Below, piece by piece: positions 16,007 to 24,569 of a stretch of 53,282 nucleotides of DNA; positions within the stretch are counted from its first letter, which is position 1, and the number at the start of each line of letters is the position of its first letter. This DNA comes from Loktanella sp. (GTDB taxonomy: Bacteria; Pseudomonadota; Alphaproteobacteria; Rhodobacterales; Rhodobacteraceae): the NCBI GenBank assembly GCA_024635625.1, contig JAGXIQ010000069.1:1-53282 (forward strand), given 5' to 3'. The position numbers were made by a program, and so were the translations under genes. The notes below the pieces were generated by a model that did not search any database, had not been told where the DNA came from, and saw nothing but the letters and a program-made list of their open reading frames with translations.

Positions 16007-17080
16007 ATGACGATTAAAGCAGCTTATGATACCGCCGTGGCCGAAGGCCGCCTGACCCACGATCCTGCGCAAGAGGGCGTCCTGCCGGAACTTGACCGTA
16101 TCCGCGACGCCTTGGCCCAGCCGGTGAAGAAAGGTGGGCTGTTCCGCAAACCCCCGCCGCCCATTCCCGGACTTTACATGTGGGGCGGGGTCGGGCGCGG
16201 AAAATCCATGCTGATGGATTTGGCCTATGACCAGATCGACGTACCTAAGCGTCGCCAGCACTTTCATGCCTTCATGCAATGGGTCCACGCAGAAATTGCA
16301 GAGGCGCGTAAAACCGGTGTCGACGATGCGATCAGGCCTGTTGCGGCAAAACTGACTGCTGATATCCGTTTGCTGGCATTTGACGAAATGCAGATCAGCG
16401 ACATCACCGACGCGATGATCGTAGGACGTTTGTTCGAGGCGCTATTTGCGGCTGGGGTGACGGTCATCACGACCTCGAACCGGCCACCGGACGATCTGTA
16501 CAAGGACGGGCTGAACCGACAAATCTTTCTGCCCTTCATTTCGCTTTTGAAGGACCGGATGTTTGTGCACGAACTGGCCGCTGAAATGGATTATCGCCAA
16601 GGGCGTCTGGCTGGAACAGAGACATACTTTACCCCCACCGATGCCGCCGCCAGAGAGCGGATCGCGGCGATCTGGGACGATATCAGCCACGGGCAAAGTG
16701 AACCGTTGACCTTGCGGATAAAAGGGCGGGACGTAACCCTGCCGCGCTATCACAACGGCGTGGCGCGGGCCGCGTTCTACGATCTGTGTGGCAAACCCTT
16801 GGGTGCTGCGGATTACCTAGCGCTAGCGGATGCGGTGCGAGTGCTGATCCTAGAGGATATCCCGTCGCTGGGGCGCGATAACTTTAACGAGGCGAAGCGG
16901 TTCGTCACACTAATTGACGCGCTTTACGAGGCAAAGGTCCGCCTGATTTGCAGCGCTGCCGCCACACCGGAATACCTATATCGCGAAGGTGAGGGGTCGT
17001 TCGAATTCGAACGCACGGCAAGCCGCTTGCGCGAAATGCAGGCCGATGGCTGGGGACAAGGACTGCCTGAAGACTGTTAA
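16007..17080 (+). CDS. zapE: Cell-division ATPase ZapE (AFG1 family)
   Basis: The 357-aa product is an AFG1-like P-loop ATPase. Walker A is GGVGRGKS at residues 60-67, preceded by PGLYMWG, and Walker B is the LLAFDEMQISD segment near 125. A sensor-like TTSNRPPDDLYKDGLNRQ region follows. In E. coli ZapE binds FtsZ and modulates the division ring; mitochondrial AFG1 works in protein quality control. In roseobacters the gene is usually near the malate dehydrogenase/sdh region, which is not visible here. It starts at the ATG closest to the divergent MFS gene. Confidence 0.94.
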   Translation: MTIKAAYDTAVAEGRLTHDPAQEGVLPELDRIRDALAQPVKKGGLFRKPPPPIPGLYMWGGVGRGKSMLMDLAYDQIDVPKRRQHFHAFMQWVHAEIAEARKTGVDDAIRPVAAKLTADIRLLAFDEMQISDITDAMIVGRLFEALFAAGVTVITTSNRPPDDLYKDGLNRQIFLPFISLLKDRMFVHELAAEMDYRQGRLAGTETYFTPTDAAARERIAAIWDDISHGQSEPLTLRIKGRDVTLPRYHNGVARAAFYDLCGKPLGAADYLALADAVRVLILEDIPSLGRDNFNEAKRFVTLIDALYEAKVRLICSAAATPEYLYREGEGSFEFERTASRLREMQADGWGQGLPEDC

Positions 17081-17117
17081 CGGTCTTATATTGTCAAGCT
17101 AGACAATAGGTTAGGTT

Positions 17118-17147
17118 AAAAGCAAAAAGGCAGGCGAAACGCCTGCC
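17118..17147 (-). terminator. Rho-independent terminator (minus strand)
   Basis: Arms GGCAGGCG (17129-17136) and CGCCTGCC (17140-17147) form a perfect 8-bp stem with a 3-base loop. Read on the minus strand it is followed by TTTTTGCTTTT (17128-17118), a good U tract, so it terminates transcription of the secreted-protein gene at 17245-17778. Read on the plus strand it could also slow transcripts leaving zapE, but it lacks a U run in that direction. Confidence 0.85.
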
Positions 17148-17171
17148 TTCTCGGTCCTGCCCCTGCTCTTT

Positions 17172-17207
17172 CGAAGGATACGGCGGTTGGCCCGCCCGTT
17201 CTCTTCG
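17172..17207 (-). other. Two-tier inverted repeat in the 3' region of the secreted-protein gene
   Basis: An outer pair CGAAG (17172-17176) / CTTCG (17203-17207) encloses an inner pair GGCGG (17182-17186) / CCGCC (17192-17196). The element lies 38 bases beyond the minus-strand stop and about 25 bases before the terminator at 17118-17147. It could be a folded 3' untranslated RNA or a small RNA released from it; this is inference from symmetry only. Confidence 0.4.
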
Positions 17208-17244
17208 GTGTTGCAGTAACCTTAATGTGAGCAGTGATTCGGCG

Positions 17245-17778
17245 TCAATCCCCTGATTCGCGAATCGACAATTTGCTCATAGGTAACGTCGCGCCACAGT
17301 CGGGCCTGACGGGGGCGGTGGTCGCCATAAACGGCGTCGCAGGGTCGATACTACTGGCTGAAACGTAGGTGCCGTTCACACAGATATCCTGAGCAAAGTT
17401 GCCGGAATTAAACCCAAATCCGCCCGTGCCGCAGTCATCGACATTGCCGTTGGCGTTCCACCCTTGGCTATGGGTTCCGGCAAAACTGCCGCCCGTCAGG
17501 AATATCATCTTTTTTGGGTCAAAGCGCAGATGCCATGTGGTGTCGTCGCTGATCTGCGACATGTCCCATGTGCCTAGCAAGTGGCCGTTGGCGTAGCCGG
17601 CGATTTTAAAGCGGCTTACGTCAGCCTCTGTGACGACACTGCGGGACATGTGCGCGTCGGGAATCTGCATGCGGCCTGTCATCGTATAGCCGTCGCTGCC
17701 TTGCCAACAAAAGTTAACAGTCGCCGCTTGCACGGGAAGCGGCAGAAGAAGCGTCAGCAAGGCAAATCGGCGAAACAT
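17245..17778 (-). CDS. Small secreted protein of unknown function
   Basis: The 177-aa product starts with a signal peptide (MFRRFALLTLLLPLPVQA, cleavage after VQA), then VNFCWQGSDGYTMTGRMQIP. The mature part is rich in glycine and aromatics and has cysteines near FCW, VDDCG, QDICV and PDCG that could form disulfides. I know of similar unnamed proteins in Rhodobacteraceae but no function. ATG 17778 is preferred because it begins the signal peptide; in-frame starts at 17805 and 17829 are possible. A TTAA-N7-TTAA site lies upstream at 17846-17860 and a strong terminator downstream, so this is a monocistronic unit. Confidence 0.8.
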   Translation of the reverse strand: MFRRFALLTLLLPLPVQAATVNFCWQGSDGYTMTGRMQIPDAHMSRSVVTEADVSRFKIAGYANGHLLGTWDMSQISDDTTWHLRFDPKKMIFLTGGSFAGTHSQGWNANGNVDDCGTGGFGFNSGNFAQDICVNGTYVSASSIDPATPFMATTAPVRPDCGATLPMSKLSIRESGD

Positions 17779-17845
17779 AGTAAAAACCCGGTAGAAATGG
17801 TGCATCAAATCTAACAAAAATACCCGCACATGTGAATTCCGCTAC

Positions 17846-17860
17846 TTAACACATCGTTAA
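17846..17860. promoter_or_regulatory. CtrA-type binding site TTAA-N7-TTAA
   Basis: TTAA at 17846-17849 and TTAA at 17857-17860 are separated by exactly seven bases, matching the full alphaproteobacterial CtrA consensus. The site is 68 bases upstream of the start of the minus-strand secreted-protein gene and 33 bases beyond the folC stop, so the former is the only likely target. Binding is predicted, not shown. Confidence 0.55.
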
Positions 17861-17893
17861 CGCGGAAGTTCCGGTTACGGCTGGGATTTACTT

Positions 17894-19198
17894 TTAGGTC
17901 GGTCCGCCGGTGCCGTTCAGACGCAGTACGTGACCCGCAAGATACAGCGATCCGCAGATCAGCACACGCACCGGACCTAAGGCCGAAAGATCTCGCAGGG
18001 CGGTTTCTACGTCGGGTGCTGCCTTTGCGGTCATACCGACATCATTGGCATATCGTGCGGTGTCCGCAGCCGGGATTGTCGCGGCCTCATGTGGGATCGA
18101 CACGGCGGTCAGGCTTTCGGCCACCTGCGCAAGCGGCGCAAGGTATCCGGCGATGTCTTTGGTGTTAAGCATGCCACAGACAAGATGGGTCGGGCGTTTG
18201 GGCAAAGCAGCCAGCGTCGCTGCCAGTGCGTGACCTGCGGCAGGGTTGTGTCCACCGTCCAACCACAGTTCTGCTGGATGGGCCAGATCGACCAGCGCGC
18301 CAGATGTAAGGCGTTGCATGCGGGCAGGCCATGTTACGCGGGTCATGGAAGCCTCTGCAGTGGCTTCGTCAGTCGCTGATGAATCGTCTGCAGCGGACAG
18401 ATGTCGCAGCGCAGCGATCGCCATGCCAGCGTTGTCGATTTGGTGGGGGCCGGGCAGGCCTGGCAACGGCAGATCTAACAATCCGCGCTCGTCCTGATAA
18501 ATCAAGCGACCCCGTTCGGTCGTGACATGCCAATGCTGACCATGCACCAAAAGCGGGGCGCCAACACGGGCGGCGCGGCCCTCAATGACCTCTAACCCTT
18601 CGTCATGTTGCGGGCCGACCACGCAGGTCACGCCGCGCTTTAGTATTCCGGCCTTTTCGCCCGCGATTAGCGCCAATGTATCGCCAAGATAGCTTTGGTG
18701 ATCCAGATCGACTGGCGTAATGACGCATAGTGCGGGCTTTTCCACGACATTGGTCGCATCCAAGCGACCGCCCAGACCGACCTCTAGGAGGGTGTAATCA
18801 GCGGGTGTTTCGGCAAAGGCAAGCAAGGCGGCAACGGTCGTAATCTCGAAATAGGTGATCGGGTCAGGTCCGTTCGCGCGGTGCACCCGGTCCAGCAGGG
18901 CCGTCAGCGCGTCTTCGGATATCAGGTCACCCGCAAGCCGGATGCGTTCGTGGAAACGTGCCAGATGCGGCGAGGTGTAAGCGTGGACCGACTTTCCCCG
19001 CGCTTCTAACCCTGCGCGGATCATGGCCTGAGTACTGCCTTTGCCGTTAGTGCCTGCGATATGCACCACTGGTGGCATGTGGTTCTGCGGATCGCCCAAT
19101 ACGTTCAGCAAACGCCACACCCGGTCCAAGGTCAGGTCAATGACCTTCGGGTGCAGCGTCATCATCCGAGACAGGATGACGTCAGAGGATGGCGTCAC
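17894..19198 (-). CDS. folC: Bifunctional folylpolyglutamate synthase / dihydrofolate synthase
   Basis: The 434-aa product belongs to the Mur-ligase-like family and adds glutamate to dihydropteroate and folates. The P-loop [11 protein letters not shown] lies near residues 46-56, the folate loop segment [13 protein letters not shown] follows, and the DATN and [15 protein letters not shown] signatures are present. Length is normal. Its start overlaps the accD stop by 4 bp, the common accD-folC arrangement of proteobacteria. Confidence 0.96.
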   Translation of the reverse strand: MTPSSDVILSRMMTLHPKVIDLTLDRVWRLLNVLGDPQNHMPPVVHIAGTNGKGSTQAMIRAGLEARGKSVHAYTSPHLARFHERIRLAGDLISEDALTALLDRVHRANGPDPITYFEITTVAALLAFAETPADYTLLEVGLGGRLDATNVVEKPALCVITPVDLDHQSYLGDTLALIAGEKAGILKRGVTCVVGPQHDEGLEVIEGRAARVGAPLLVHGQHWHVTTERGRLIYQDERGLLDLPLPGLPGPHQIDNAGMAIAALRHLSAADDSSATDEATAEASMTRVTWPARMQRLTSGALVDLAHPAELWLDGGHNPAAGHALAATLAALPKRPTHLVCGMLNTKDIAGYLAPLAQVAESLTAVSIPHEAATIPAADTARYANDVGMTAKAAPDVETALRDLSALGPVRVLICGSLYLAGHVLRLNGTGGPT

Positions 19199-20127
19199 GG
19201 CTGAACCGGCATATTCTCTGTTGTTTCCAGCGCATGGCTGTCGATATGCGGCGGCGGCAAGTCGCCAGCAACGGCGGGAGGCTGTTTCATCAGCATCCGC
19301 AAGATTGTCACCAGTTCGTCCTTAAGGTGCGTCCGTTTGGTCACCCGGTCCAGCATACCGTGATCAAGCAAGTATTCGGCGCGTTGAAAGCCCTCTGGCA
19401 GTTTTTCACCGATGGTCTGTTCAATGACACGTGCCCCGGCAAAGCCGATCAGCGCATTAGGTTCGGCAATCTGCACGTCACCTAGCATGGCATAGGATGC
19501 AGTCACGCCGCCCGTCGTTGGGTGGGTCAATACGACGATATAGGGCAGCTTGGCCTCTTTTAGCATTTGCACGGCGATTGTGGTGCGCGGCATCTGCATC
19601 AACCCAAGTATGCCTTCCTGCATACGCGCGCCACCGGCGGCGGAAAACAGAACCAGCGGGCGGCCCATTTCAACCGCGCGTTCTGCGGCTGCAACGATGG
19701 CGTTCCCGACGTACATCGACATCGAACCGCCCATAAAGCTAAAGTCCTGCACAGCTGCGACAATGGGCGTGCGCCCGATTTCGCCTTCGCCGACAAGCAT
19801 GGCGTCACGTTCGCCAGTCTTTTTTCGGGCTTCTTTCAGGCGATCCGTATATTTCTTTTGATCGCGGAACTGTAGCGGGTCGGTCACCGGTTCAGGCACA
19901 TTGACGTCCGTATAGATGCCGCCGTCGAACAGCGCCGTCAGCCTGTCGCGCGCGGTGATCGGCATGTGATGACCGCAGTTGGTGCAGACGTTCAGGTTGT
20001 CAGCCAGTTCTCGGTGGAACAGCATGGTCCCGCACTCGGGGCATTTCGTCCACAAGTTGTCCGGGACTTCACGCCGCGAAAACAACGAGTTGATCGTTGG
20101 GCGGACGTAGTTTGTGATCCAGTTCAT
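19195..20127 (-). CDS. accD: Acetyl-CoA carboxylase carboxyltransferase subunit beta
   Basis: AccD forms the carboxyltransferase with AccA and transfers carboxyl from biotin to acetyl-CoA to make malonyl-CoA for fatty-acid synthesis. The 310-aa product has the N-terminal zinc ribbon, C29-P-E-C32 and C48-T-N-C51, followed by the crotonase-like domain with GARMQEGI and the [11 protein letters not shown] region. ATG 20127 gives the family N-terminus [10 protein letters not shown] and has AGGTG upstream; a start at 20136 is less likely. It heads the accD-folC operon. Confidence 0.96.
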   Translation of the reverse strand: MNWITNYVRPTINSLFSRREVPDNLWTKCPECGTMLFHRELADNLNVCTNCGHHMPITARDRLTALFDGGIYTDVNVPEPVTDPLQFRDQKKYTDRLKEARKKTGERDAMLVGEGEIGRTPIVAAVQDFSFMGGSMSMYVGNAIVAAAERAVEMGRPLVLFSAAGGARMQEGILGLMQMPRTTIAVQMLKEAKLPYIVVLTHPTTGGVTASYAMLGDVQIAEPNALIGFAGARVIEQTIGEKLPEGFQRAEYLLDHGMLDRVTKRTHLKDELVTILRMLMKQPPAVAGDLPPPHIDSHALETTENMPVQP

Positions 20128-20184
20128 GCGCGGCACCTATCAGCGTTGTTGCCCCGAAATAGGCCGACACGGGGCCAAATGCAA

Positions 20185-21072
20185 TCAAGCCCTGATCGCG
20201 ACGCGTGCCGCCAGCCACATCACCAGCACGCCCATGACTGAATAGCTCAGGTCCAAAAGGGTATATGGCGTCAGTAGGGCCTCTATTCCGGCGGTATTTG
20301 GAATAAAATCTTCCTCTGGAAAAATGAACAGCGCGAGGCTTGCGCCCGGTGTGCCGACATAGCCCAACAAAAGGGCCGCGAACAGGTTGTTGCCCAAGTG
20401 CAGTCCGATCGCAGCCCCAAGGTTTCCCGTGCGAGCCGTCAGATCACCGCAGGCCGCGCCGAGCATTCCCGCCCAAACGGCCCAAAGCGCGCCTTCGGCC
20501 AATCCGTCGCCATTCAGCAGATGGCTTGATCCGAAATAGACGGATGGCAGCAACAACCAGACCCACCGCTTTAAACTGATCGCGGCAAGCTGCTGGGTCA
20601 GGTAGCCGCGGAAAAAGACCTCTTCCGTGGTGACCTGCAGCGCAATGGCTAGTCCGGCCGGGATCAGCCACAGCAGCCACGTGCCAACGGGTGCCACGGA
20701 CAGCCACGGCAGGTCCGGCCCCAGATCGAAAGGCTGCTGCACCAACAGCACCAAGCAGACCGCACCCAGCACGCGCGTCAGGTCACGACGAAATGCGGGG
20801 CCGGGCCCGGTCAGGCTGCGCCAGCCGCGATGATGCATGAGCGCCACAAGCAGCAGCAACACCGCCAGAGTGACCCCAAAACCCGCGTAATCCAATGTCG
20901 TCAGAACAGCGTCCGACCAAGAATAGTCGATGAGGGGGCCAAAGATCAGCGGAGTCAGGGAAAAGGCGAGCTCGAACCCCAGAACGACAACCGCCACACG
21001 CCATAGGCCGGGGCTGATAAGGGCAGGGGCGCGAAAGCGGCGAAGTGGGGCAAGGGCGGGGGCAGTGGACAT
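20185..21072 (-). CDS. CPBP-family intramembrane metalloprotease, intact copy
   Basis: The 295-aa product has about eight hydrophobic segments and the Abi/CPBP motifs: EExxFRG at 150-156 (EEVFFRG), a histidine in FGSSH (H184) and a third in HLGNN (H225). These residues form the predicted membrane zinc site of CAAX-protease/bacteriocin-processing proteins. ATG 21072 is chosen because it begins MSTAPALAPLRRF; the open frame upstream is only extension. A second, related gene lies immediately upstream (21110-21979) but is interrupted, so this is the working copy of a tandem pair. The substrate is unknown. Confidence 0.9.
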   Translation of the reverse strand: MSTAPALAPLRRFRAPALISPGLWRVAVVVLGFELAFSLTPLIFGPLIDYSWSDAVLTTLDYAGFGVTLAVLLLLVALMHHRGWRSLTGPGPAFRRDLTRVLGAVCLVLLVQQPFDLGPDLPWLSVAPVGTWLLWLIPAGLAIALQVTTEEVFFRGYLTQQLAAISLKRWVWLLLPSVYFGSSHLLNGDGLAEGALWAVWAGMLGAACGDLTARTGNLGAAIGLHLGNNLFAALLLGYVGTPGASLALFIFPEEDFIPNTAGIEALLTPYTLLDLSYSVMGVLVMWLAARVAIRA

Positions 21073-21109
21073 ATCGCAGGTGTGGCGTAGCCCAGCGGGG
21101 CGCGCAATG

Positions 21110-21979
21110 TCAGATCGCGGCCCGCTGCAGCATTCGGCGAAGCACAAGCCAAATCGCAATCTGCGTCGCAAGGTCCGTCACGATGGGCAGCATCGGCATA
21201 TCTGTAATGGAATAGGGTGTTGCCGTTGCGACAAAGGCGTCCATCTGCCCTGCATTTCCTAATACGACCATCAAAAACAGGTTGTTTGCGAAATGCCAGC
21301 CCCACGCCGCGCCGATGCAGCCACCGATCCGTGTCAGGTCGGCCCACGCAAGCCCGGTAAATCCGATCATCACGACGACAAGTGTATTCAGCGCACCATT
21401 TGTCGCGGGGTCGTAATGCAATACTGCAAACAGGACTGGCGGCAGGATCAGCCAGACAACTGGACTGCGGAACCGCGCGGACAGTTGTTGCTGAATATAG
21501 CCACGAAACACCAACTCCTCTGCGCCGGTCTGCACCAGCACCAATGCCGCTGCCCAAGGAAGCCACGACAGAACATAGCCCAGCCCATGCACCGGCACCG
21601 CGTCATAAAAAATGGCTCAGAGACACAAGTTCAATCCCTGTGCTAACGCAAAAACCCCTATCGCCACCCCGAAATGCCGGATCACAAGCACCCGTGGCCC
21701 GAATAGCGTTGAGGGGCTGCGGCGGTGCAGCAGTTTGACCGCGAGCGCGACACCGATGATCGCCCCTGCAAAGGTGCCCATCATCAACGACATCGACAGG
21801 GGTGTCGTCCCTTCCCAAGCCAGATCGCCGGGCAGGACGGGTGCCATAGCGAAAGCGGTGATAACGACGCCCGCATAGACGCCGACGGTCAGACACAGAC
21901 CCAGCACCAGCCGCCATGCCGCGGGTCGTGCGCGGGCAGGGGCCACGAAAGCTTTGAGGGCAGGTGTCCGGAATGGCAT
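21110..21979 (-). pseudogene. CPBP-family intramembrane metalloprotease interrupted by an in-frame TGA
   Basis: The reading frame from ATG 21979 (AAGGAGG ribosome site about 7 bases upstream) encodes 120 residues, meets TGA at 21617-21619, then continues in the same frame for 168 codons to the stop at 21110. The second half carries the family motifs EELVFRG, AVLHYDP and HFANN, and aligns with the intact copy at 20185-21072. No frameshift is needed: one base change, for instance from TGG, would restore the gene. The downstream half has only a GTG at 21598 without a ribosome site. A sequencing error is the main alternative. No selenocysteine element is seen. Confidence 0.75.
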
Positions 21980-22023
21980 GGTGCCTCCTTGGTGGTATAG
22001 GCCTACGACATGACCGGCGATCT

Positions 22024-22060
22024 GCGACACGACAAGACCCTGCATTGCGACTTGTGTCGC
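22024..22060 (+). other. Bulged inverted repeat upstream of ilvD
   Basis: GCGACA (22024-22029) plus CAAG (22033-22036) pair with CTTG (22051-22054) plus TGTCGC (22055-22060), with a 3-base bulge on the 5' side. If ilvD transcription starts upstream of it, this would be a leader hairpin. There is no run of branched-chain amino-acid codons beside it, so classical attenuation is not supported. Confidence 0.35.
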
Positions 22061-22107
22061 GGTGGCGTGCAAATTAGACCGTTCATAACACGAAAGGACC
22101 TTTTCCC

Positions 22108-23871
22108 ATGGCCATGAACCGCCCCGACAAATCCCGCCTGCCCAGCCGTCACGTCACCGAAGGGCCAGAGCGCGCACCGCACCGGTCGTATTATTACGCC
22201 ATGGACCTGACCGAGGAAGACATCGCGCAGCCTTTCGTTGGCGTCGCCACCTGCTGGAACGAAGCCGCACCGTGCAACATCGCACTCAATTGGCAGGCAC
22301 AGTCGGTCAAGCACGGCGTTATCGAAGCCCACGGCACACCACGCGAATTCACCACCATCACCGTCACCGACGGCATCGCGATGGGCCACGAAGGCATGCG
22401 GTCTTCACTTGCGTCCCGCGAGGCCATCGCCGACTCGGTAGAGCTGACCATGCGCGGCCACAGCTATGATGCGCTTGTGGGTCTTGCTGGTTGCGATAAA
22501 TCACTGCCTGGCATGATGATGGCGATGATCCGCCTGAACACGCCGTCGGTCTTTATGTACGGCGGGTCAATCTTGCCGGGTAAGGTGCCCGAAGGCGCCA
22601 ACGTCCCCGCAGACTTTGCCCACCGTGACCTGACCGTTCAGGACATGTTTGAAGCTGTCGGCCGCTATCAGGCTGGAGAGATGACCGACGAGCAGCTTGC
22701 CATCCTTGAACGCGTCGCGTGCCCATCTGCCGGTGCTTGTGGCGGCCAGTTCACGGCCAACACGATGGCCTGTGTTTCCGAAGCCATTGGTCTGGCCCTG
22801 CTGAACTCTTCGGGTATGCCCGCGCCCTTCAAGGATCGTGCGCAGTACGGCGTCGCCTCTGGTCGCGCTGTGATGAACCTGATTGAAAAAAATATCCGCG
22901 CCCGCGACATCGTCACGCGCAAATCGCTTGAAAACGCAGCCCGCGTTGTTGCCTGCACCGGCGGTTCCACCAATGCCGGTCTGCACCTGCCAGCGATGGC
23001 ACACGAGGCCGGGATCGATTTTGATCTCTGGGATGTCTGTGACATCTTCAAGGATACGCCATACTTTGTCGACATGAAGCCGGGCGGTCAAGCTGTTGCC
23101 AAGGACCTATATGACGCCGGCGGCATCCCTGTCGTGATGAAGGAACTGCGCAAGGCAGGTCTGATCCACGAAGACTGCATCACAGCATCCGGCAAGACCA
23201 TTGGCGAGGAATTGGACCTTATCCAAGGTGAGCCTGACGGTAAGGTCATCCACTATATCAATAATCCGATTACCAAGACTGGCGGCGTCGTCGGCTTGCG
23301 CGGCAACGTGGCCCCCGACGGTGCCATCGTGAAGGTTGCTGGCATGACCGACGAACAGCAAGTCTTTAGCGGCCCCGCCCGCGTTTACGAGAACGAGGAA
23401 GAGGCCTTTGCGAGCGTCAAGGCGCGCACTTATAAGGAAGGCGATGTCCTCGTCATTCGTAACGAAGGCCCCGCTGGTGGCCCCGGCATGCGCGAAATGC
23501 TTGCCACTACTGCCGCCCTGTCCGGTCAGGGCATGGGTAAGAAGGTTGCGCTGATCACCGATGGCCGCTTTTCTGGCGCGACCCGTGGTTTTTGTGTGGG
23601 TCACGTCGGACCAGAGGCCGCCCATGGTGGCCCAATCGCGCTGCTGAAAGATGGCGACATGATCACCATCAACGCGCTGACTGGCGAATTGTCAGTGAAC
23701 GTTACCGACGAAGAGATGGACCAACGTCGCGCAGCTTGGTCCGGCCCGCGCGAAACCATCTACGCTTCTGGCGCGCTGTGGAAGTTCGCACAGCTTGTCG
23801 GCGGCGCGCGTCAGGGTGCTGTGACGCATCCCGGCGCGAAGGCTGAAAAGCACATCTACATGGATCTGTAA
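22108..23871 (+). CDS. ilvD: Dihydroxy-acid dehydratase
   Basis: This Fe-S enzyme dehydrates 2,3-dihydroxy-3-methylbutanoate (and the isoleucine analogue) to the 2-oxo acid in valine, leucine and isoleucine synthesis. The 587-aa product shows the cluster and Mg ligands in [22 protein letters not shown] and [15 protein letters not shown], and the C-terminal [15 protein letters not shown] segment. It starts at ATG 22108 with AAAGGA upstream. Length fits the IlvD/Edd family; the Edd alternative is less likely because no Entner-Doudoroff gene is adjacent. A lipoprotein gene follows 5 bp later. Confidence 0.96.
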   Translation: MAMNRPDKSRLPSRHVTEGPERAPHRSYYYAMDLTEEDIAQPFVGVATCWNEAAPCNIALNWQAQSVKHGVIEAHGTPREFTTITVTDGIAMGHEGMRSSLASREAIADSVELTMRGHSYDALVGLAGCDKSLPGMMMAMIRLNTPSVFMYGGSILPGKVPEGANVPADFAHRDLTVQDMFEAVGRYQAGEMTDEQLAILERVACPSAGACGGQFTANTMACVSEAIGLALLNSSGMPAPFKDRAQYGVASGRAVMNLIEKNIRARDIVTRKSLENAARVVACTGGSTNAGLHLPAMAHEAGIDFDLWDVCDIFKDTPYFVDMKPGGQAVAKDLYDAGGIPVVMKELRKAGLIHEDCITASGKTIGEELDLIQGEPDGKVIHYINNPITKTGGVVGLRGNVAPDGAIVKVAGMTDEQQVFSGPARVYENEEEAFASVKARTYKEGDVLVIRNEGPAGGPGMREMLATTAALSGQGMGKKVALITDGRFSGATRGFCVGHVGPEAAHGGPIALLKDGDMITINALTGELSVNVTDEEMDQRRAAWSGPRETIYASGALWKFAQLVGGARQGAVTHPGAKAEKHIYMDL

Positions 23872-23876
23872 CGGCC

Positions 23877-24494
23877 GTGTGGCGCACCATCACCCTCTGG
23901 GCGGCGCTGGGCTTTGGCCTTGCCGCCTGTGAACCGGTCGGACTGTCGGGGCCGCCAGCCCCGACAGTCCGACTAATGGGTGATGTCGTGGTTGCATCGC
24001 CAGACGGCTATTGTGTTGATCCGGTCGTGACGCGGCCTTGGCAAGGTTTTGCACTTTTGGCGGCCTGTGCTGCCATGACCGCCGACGAAACTGACGTTTA
24101 CCCTAATGCTATTGCGTTAATGACAGTTCAGGTGGGCGCTGCGTCCAGCGCTGTTGTGACAGGGCAAGAAGAAGACTTTCGCGCCTTTCTTGAAACTCCG
24201 CAGGGGGCGGCGCTGCTGTCGGCCTCTGCCATCGGTGGGCCAATCGCTGTGCGGCAGACGGCGTCTGCGGCGAATGCCGTAGCCGTCTACACCGAAGACG
24301 TAGGCCCACCCGGCGTCGTTGGCACCCAACCAGAGGCCTGGCGGCTGTTCACCGACATCAAAGGCCGTCTGGTAACCGTTTCCGTCCGCGGACTTAGCGA
24401 TGTACCGCTGTCGCGTGCGGGGTCGCGTGCCTTGCTGGATCAGATGCTGTCGCTGTTGCGCGCGGGCAATCCGGTGGCCGGGCTGGGCACCTAG
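23877..24494 (+). CDS. Predicted lipoprotein of unknown function
   Basis: The 205-aa product begins MWRTITLWAALGFGLAACEP, a lipoprotein signal with lipobox LAAC and acylation at Cys18. The remainder has no family I recognise; it contains further cysteines (GYC, LAAC) and a C-terminal helical region. The start is GTG 23877, five bases after the ilvD stop, so read-through or coupled expression with ilvD is likely. Right after the signal peptide the gene contains a perfect 16-bp inverted repeat (23937-23973), which is unusual inside a coding region. Confidence 0.78.
   Translation: MWRTITLWAALGFGLAACEPVGLSGPPAPTVRLMGDVVVASPDGYCVDPVVTRPWQGFALLAACAAMTADETDVYPNAIALMTVQVGAASSAVVTGQEEDFRAFLETPQGAALLSASAIGGPIAVRQTASAANAVAVYTEDVGPPGVVGTQPEAWRLFTDIKGRLVTVSVRGLSDVPLSRAGSRALLDQMLSLLRAGNPVAGLGT
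23937..23973 (+). repeat. Perfect 16-bp inverted repeat inside the lipoprotein gene
   Basis: Bases 23937-23952 (GTCGGACTGTCGGGGC) are the exact reverse complement of 23958-23973, with a 5-base loop (cgcca). The repeat begins 60 bases after the GTG start, in the codons just after the acylated cysteine. It should form a very stable RNA hairpin. No T tract follows, so it is not a standard intrinsic terminator, although it may end or stabilise ilvD transcripts. Confidence 0.85.
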
Positions 24495-24569
24495 TCGCAG
24501 TCGATAGTTTCCTTTGCGCTAACAAGTCGTCAGATAAGATCGAAACAAAGAATACGGGAACGAACTGAC

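Noticed and set aside
14702-16288. Long version of the MFS gene starting at 16288
   Set aside because: The extension covers the start of zapE on the other strand and encodes no transporter-like sequence; the start at 15943 is normal.
21617-21619. UGA as a possible selenocysteine codon in the CPBP gene
   Set aside because: The position is not a redox site in the family and no SECIS-like hairpin or selenocysteine genes are visible; a nonsense change is simpler.
22003-22108. Small open frame at 22010 as a leader peptide for ilvD
   Set aside because: It has no cluster of Ile, Leu or Val codons and runs into the ilvD start in another frame.
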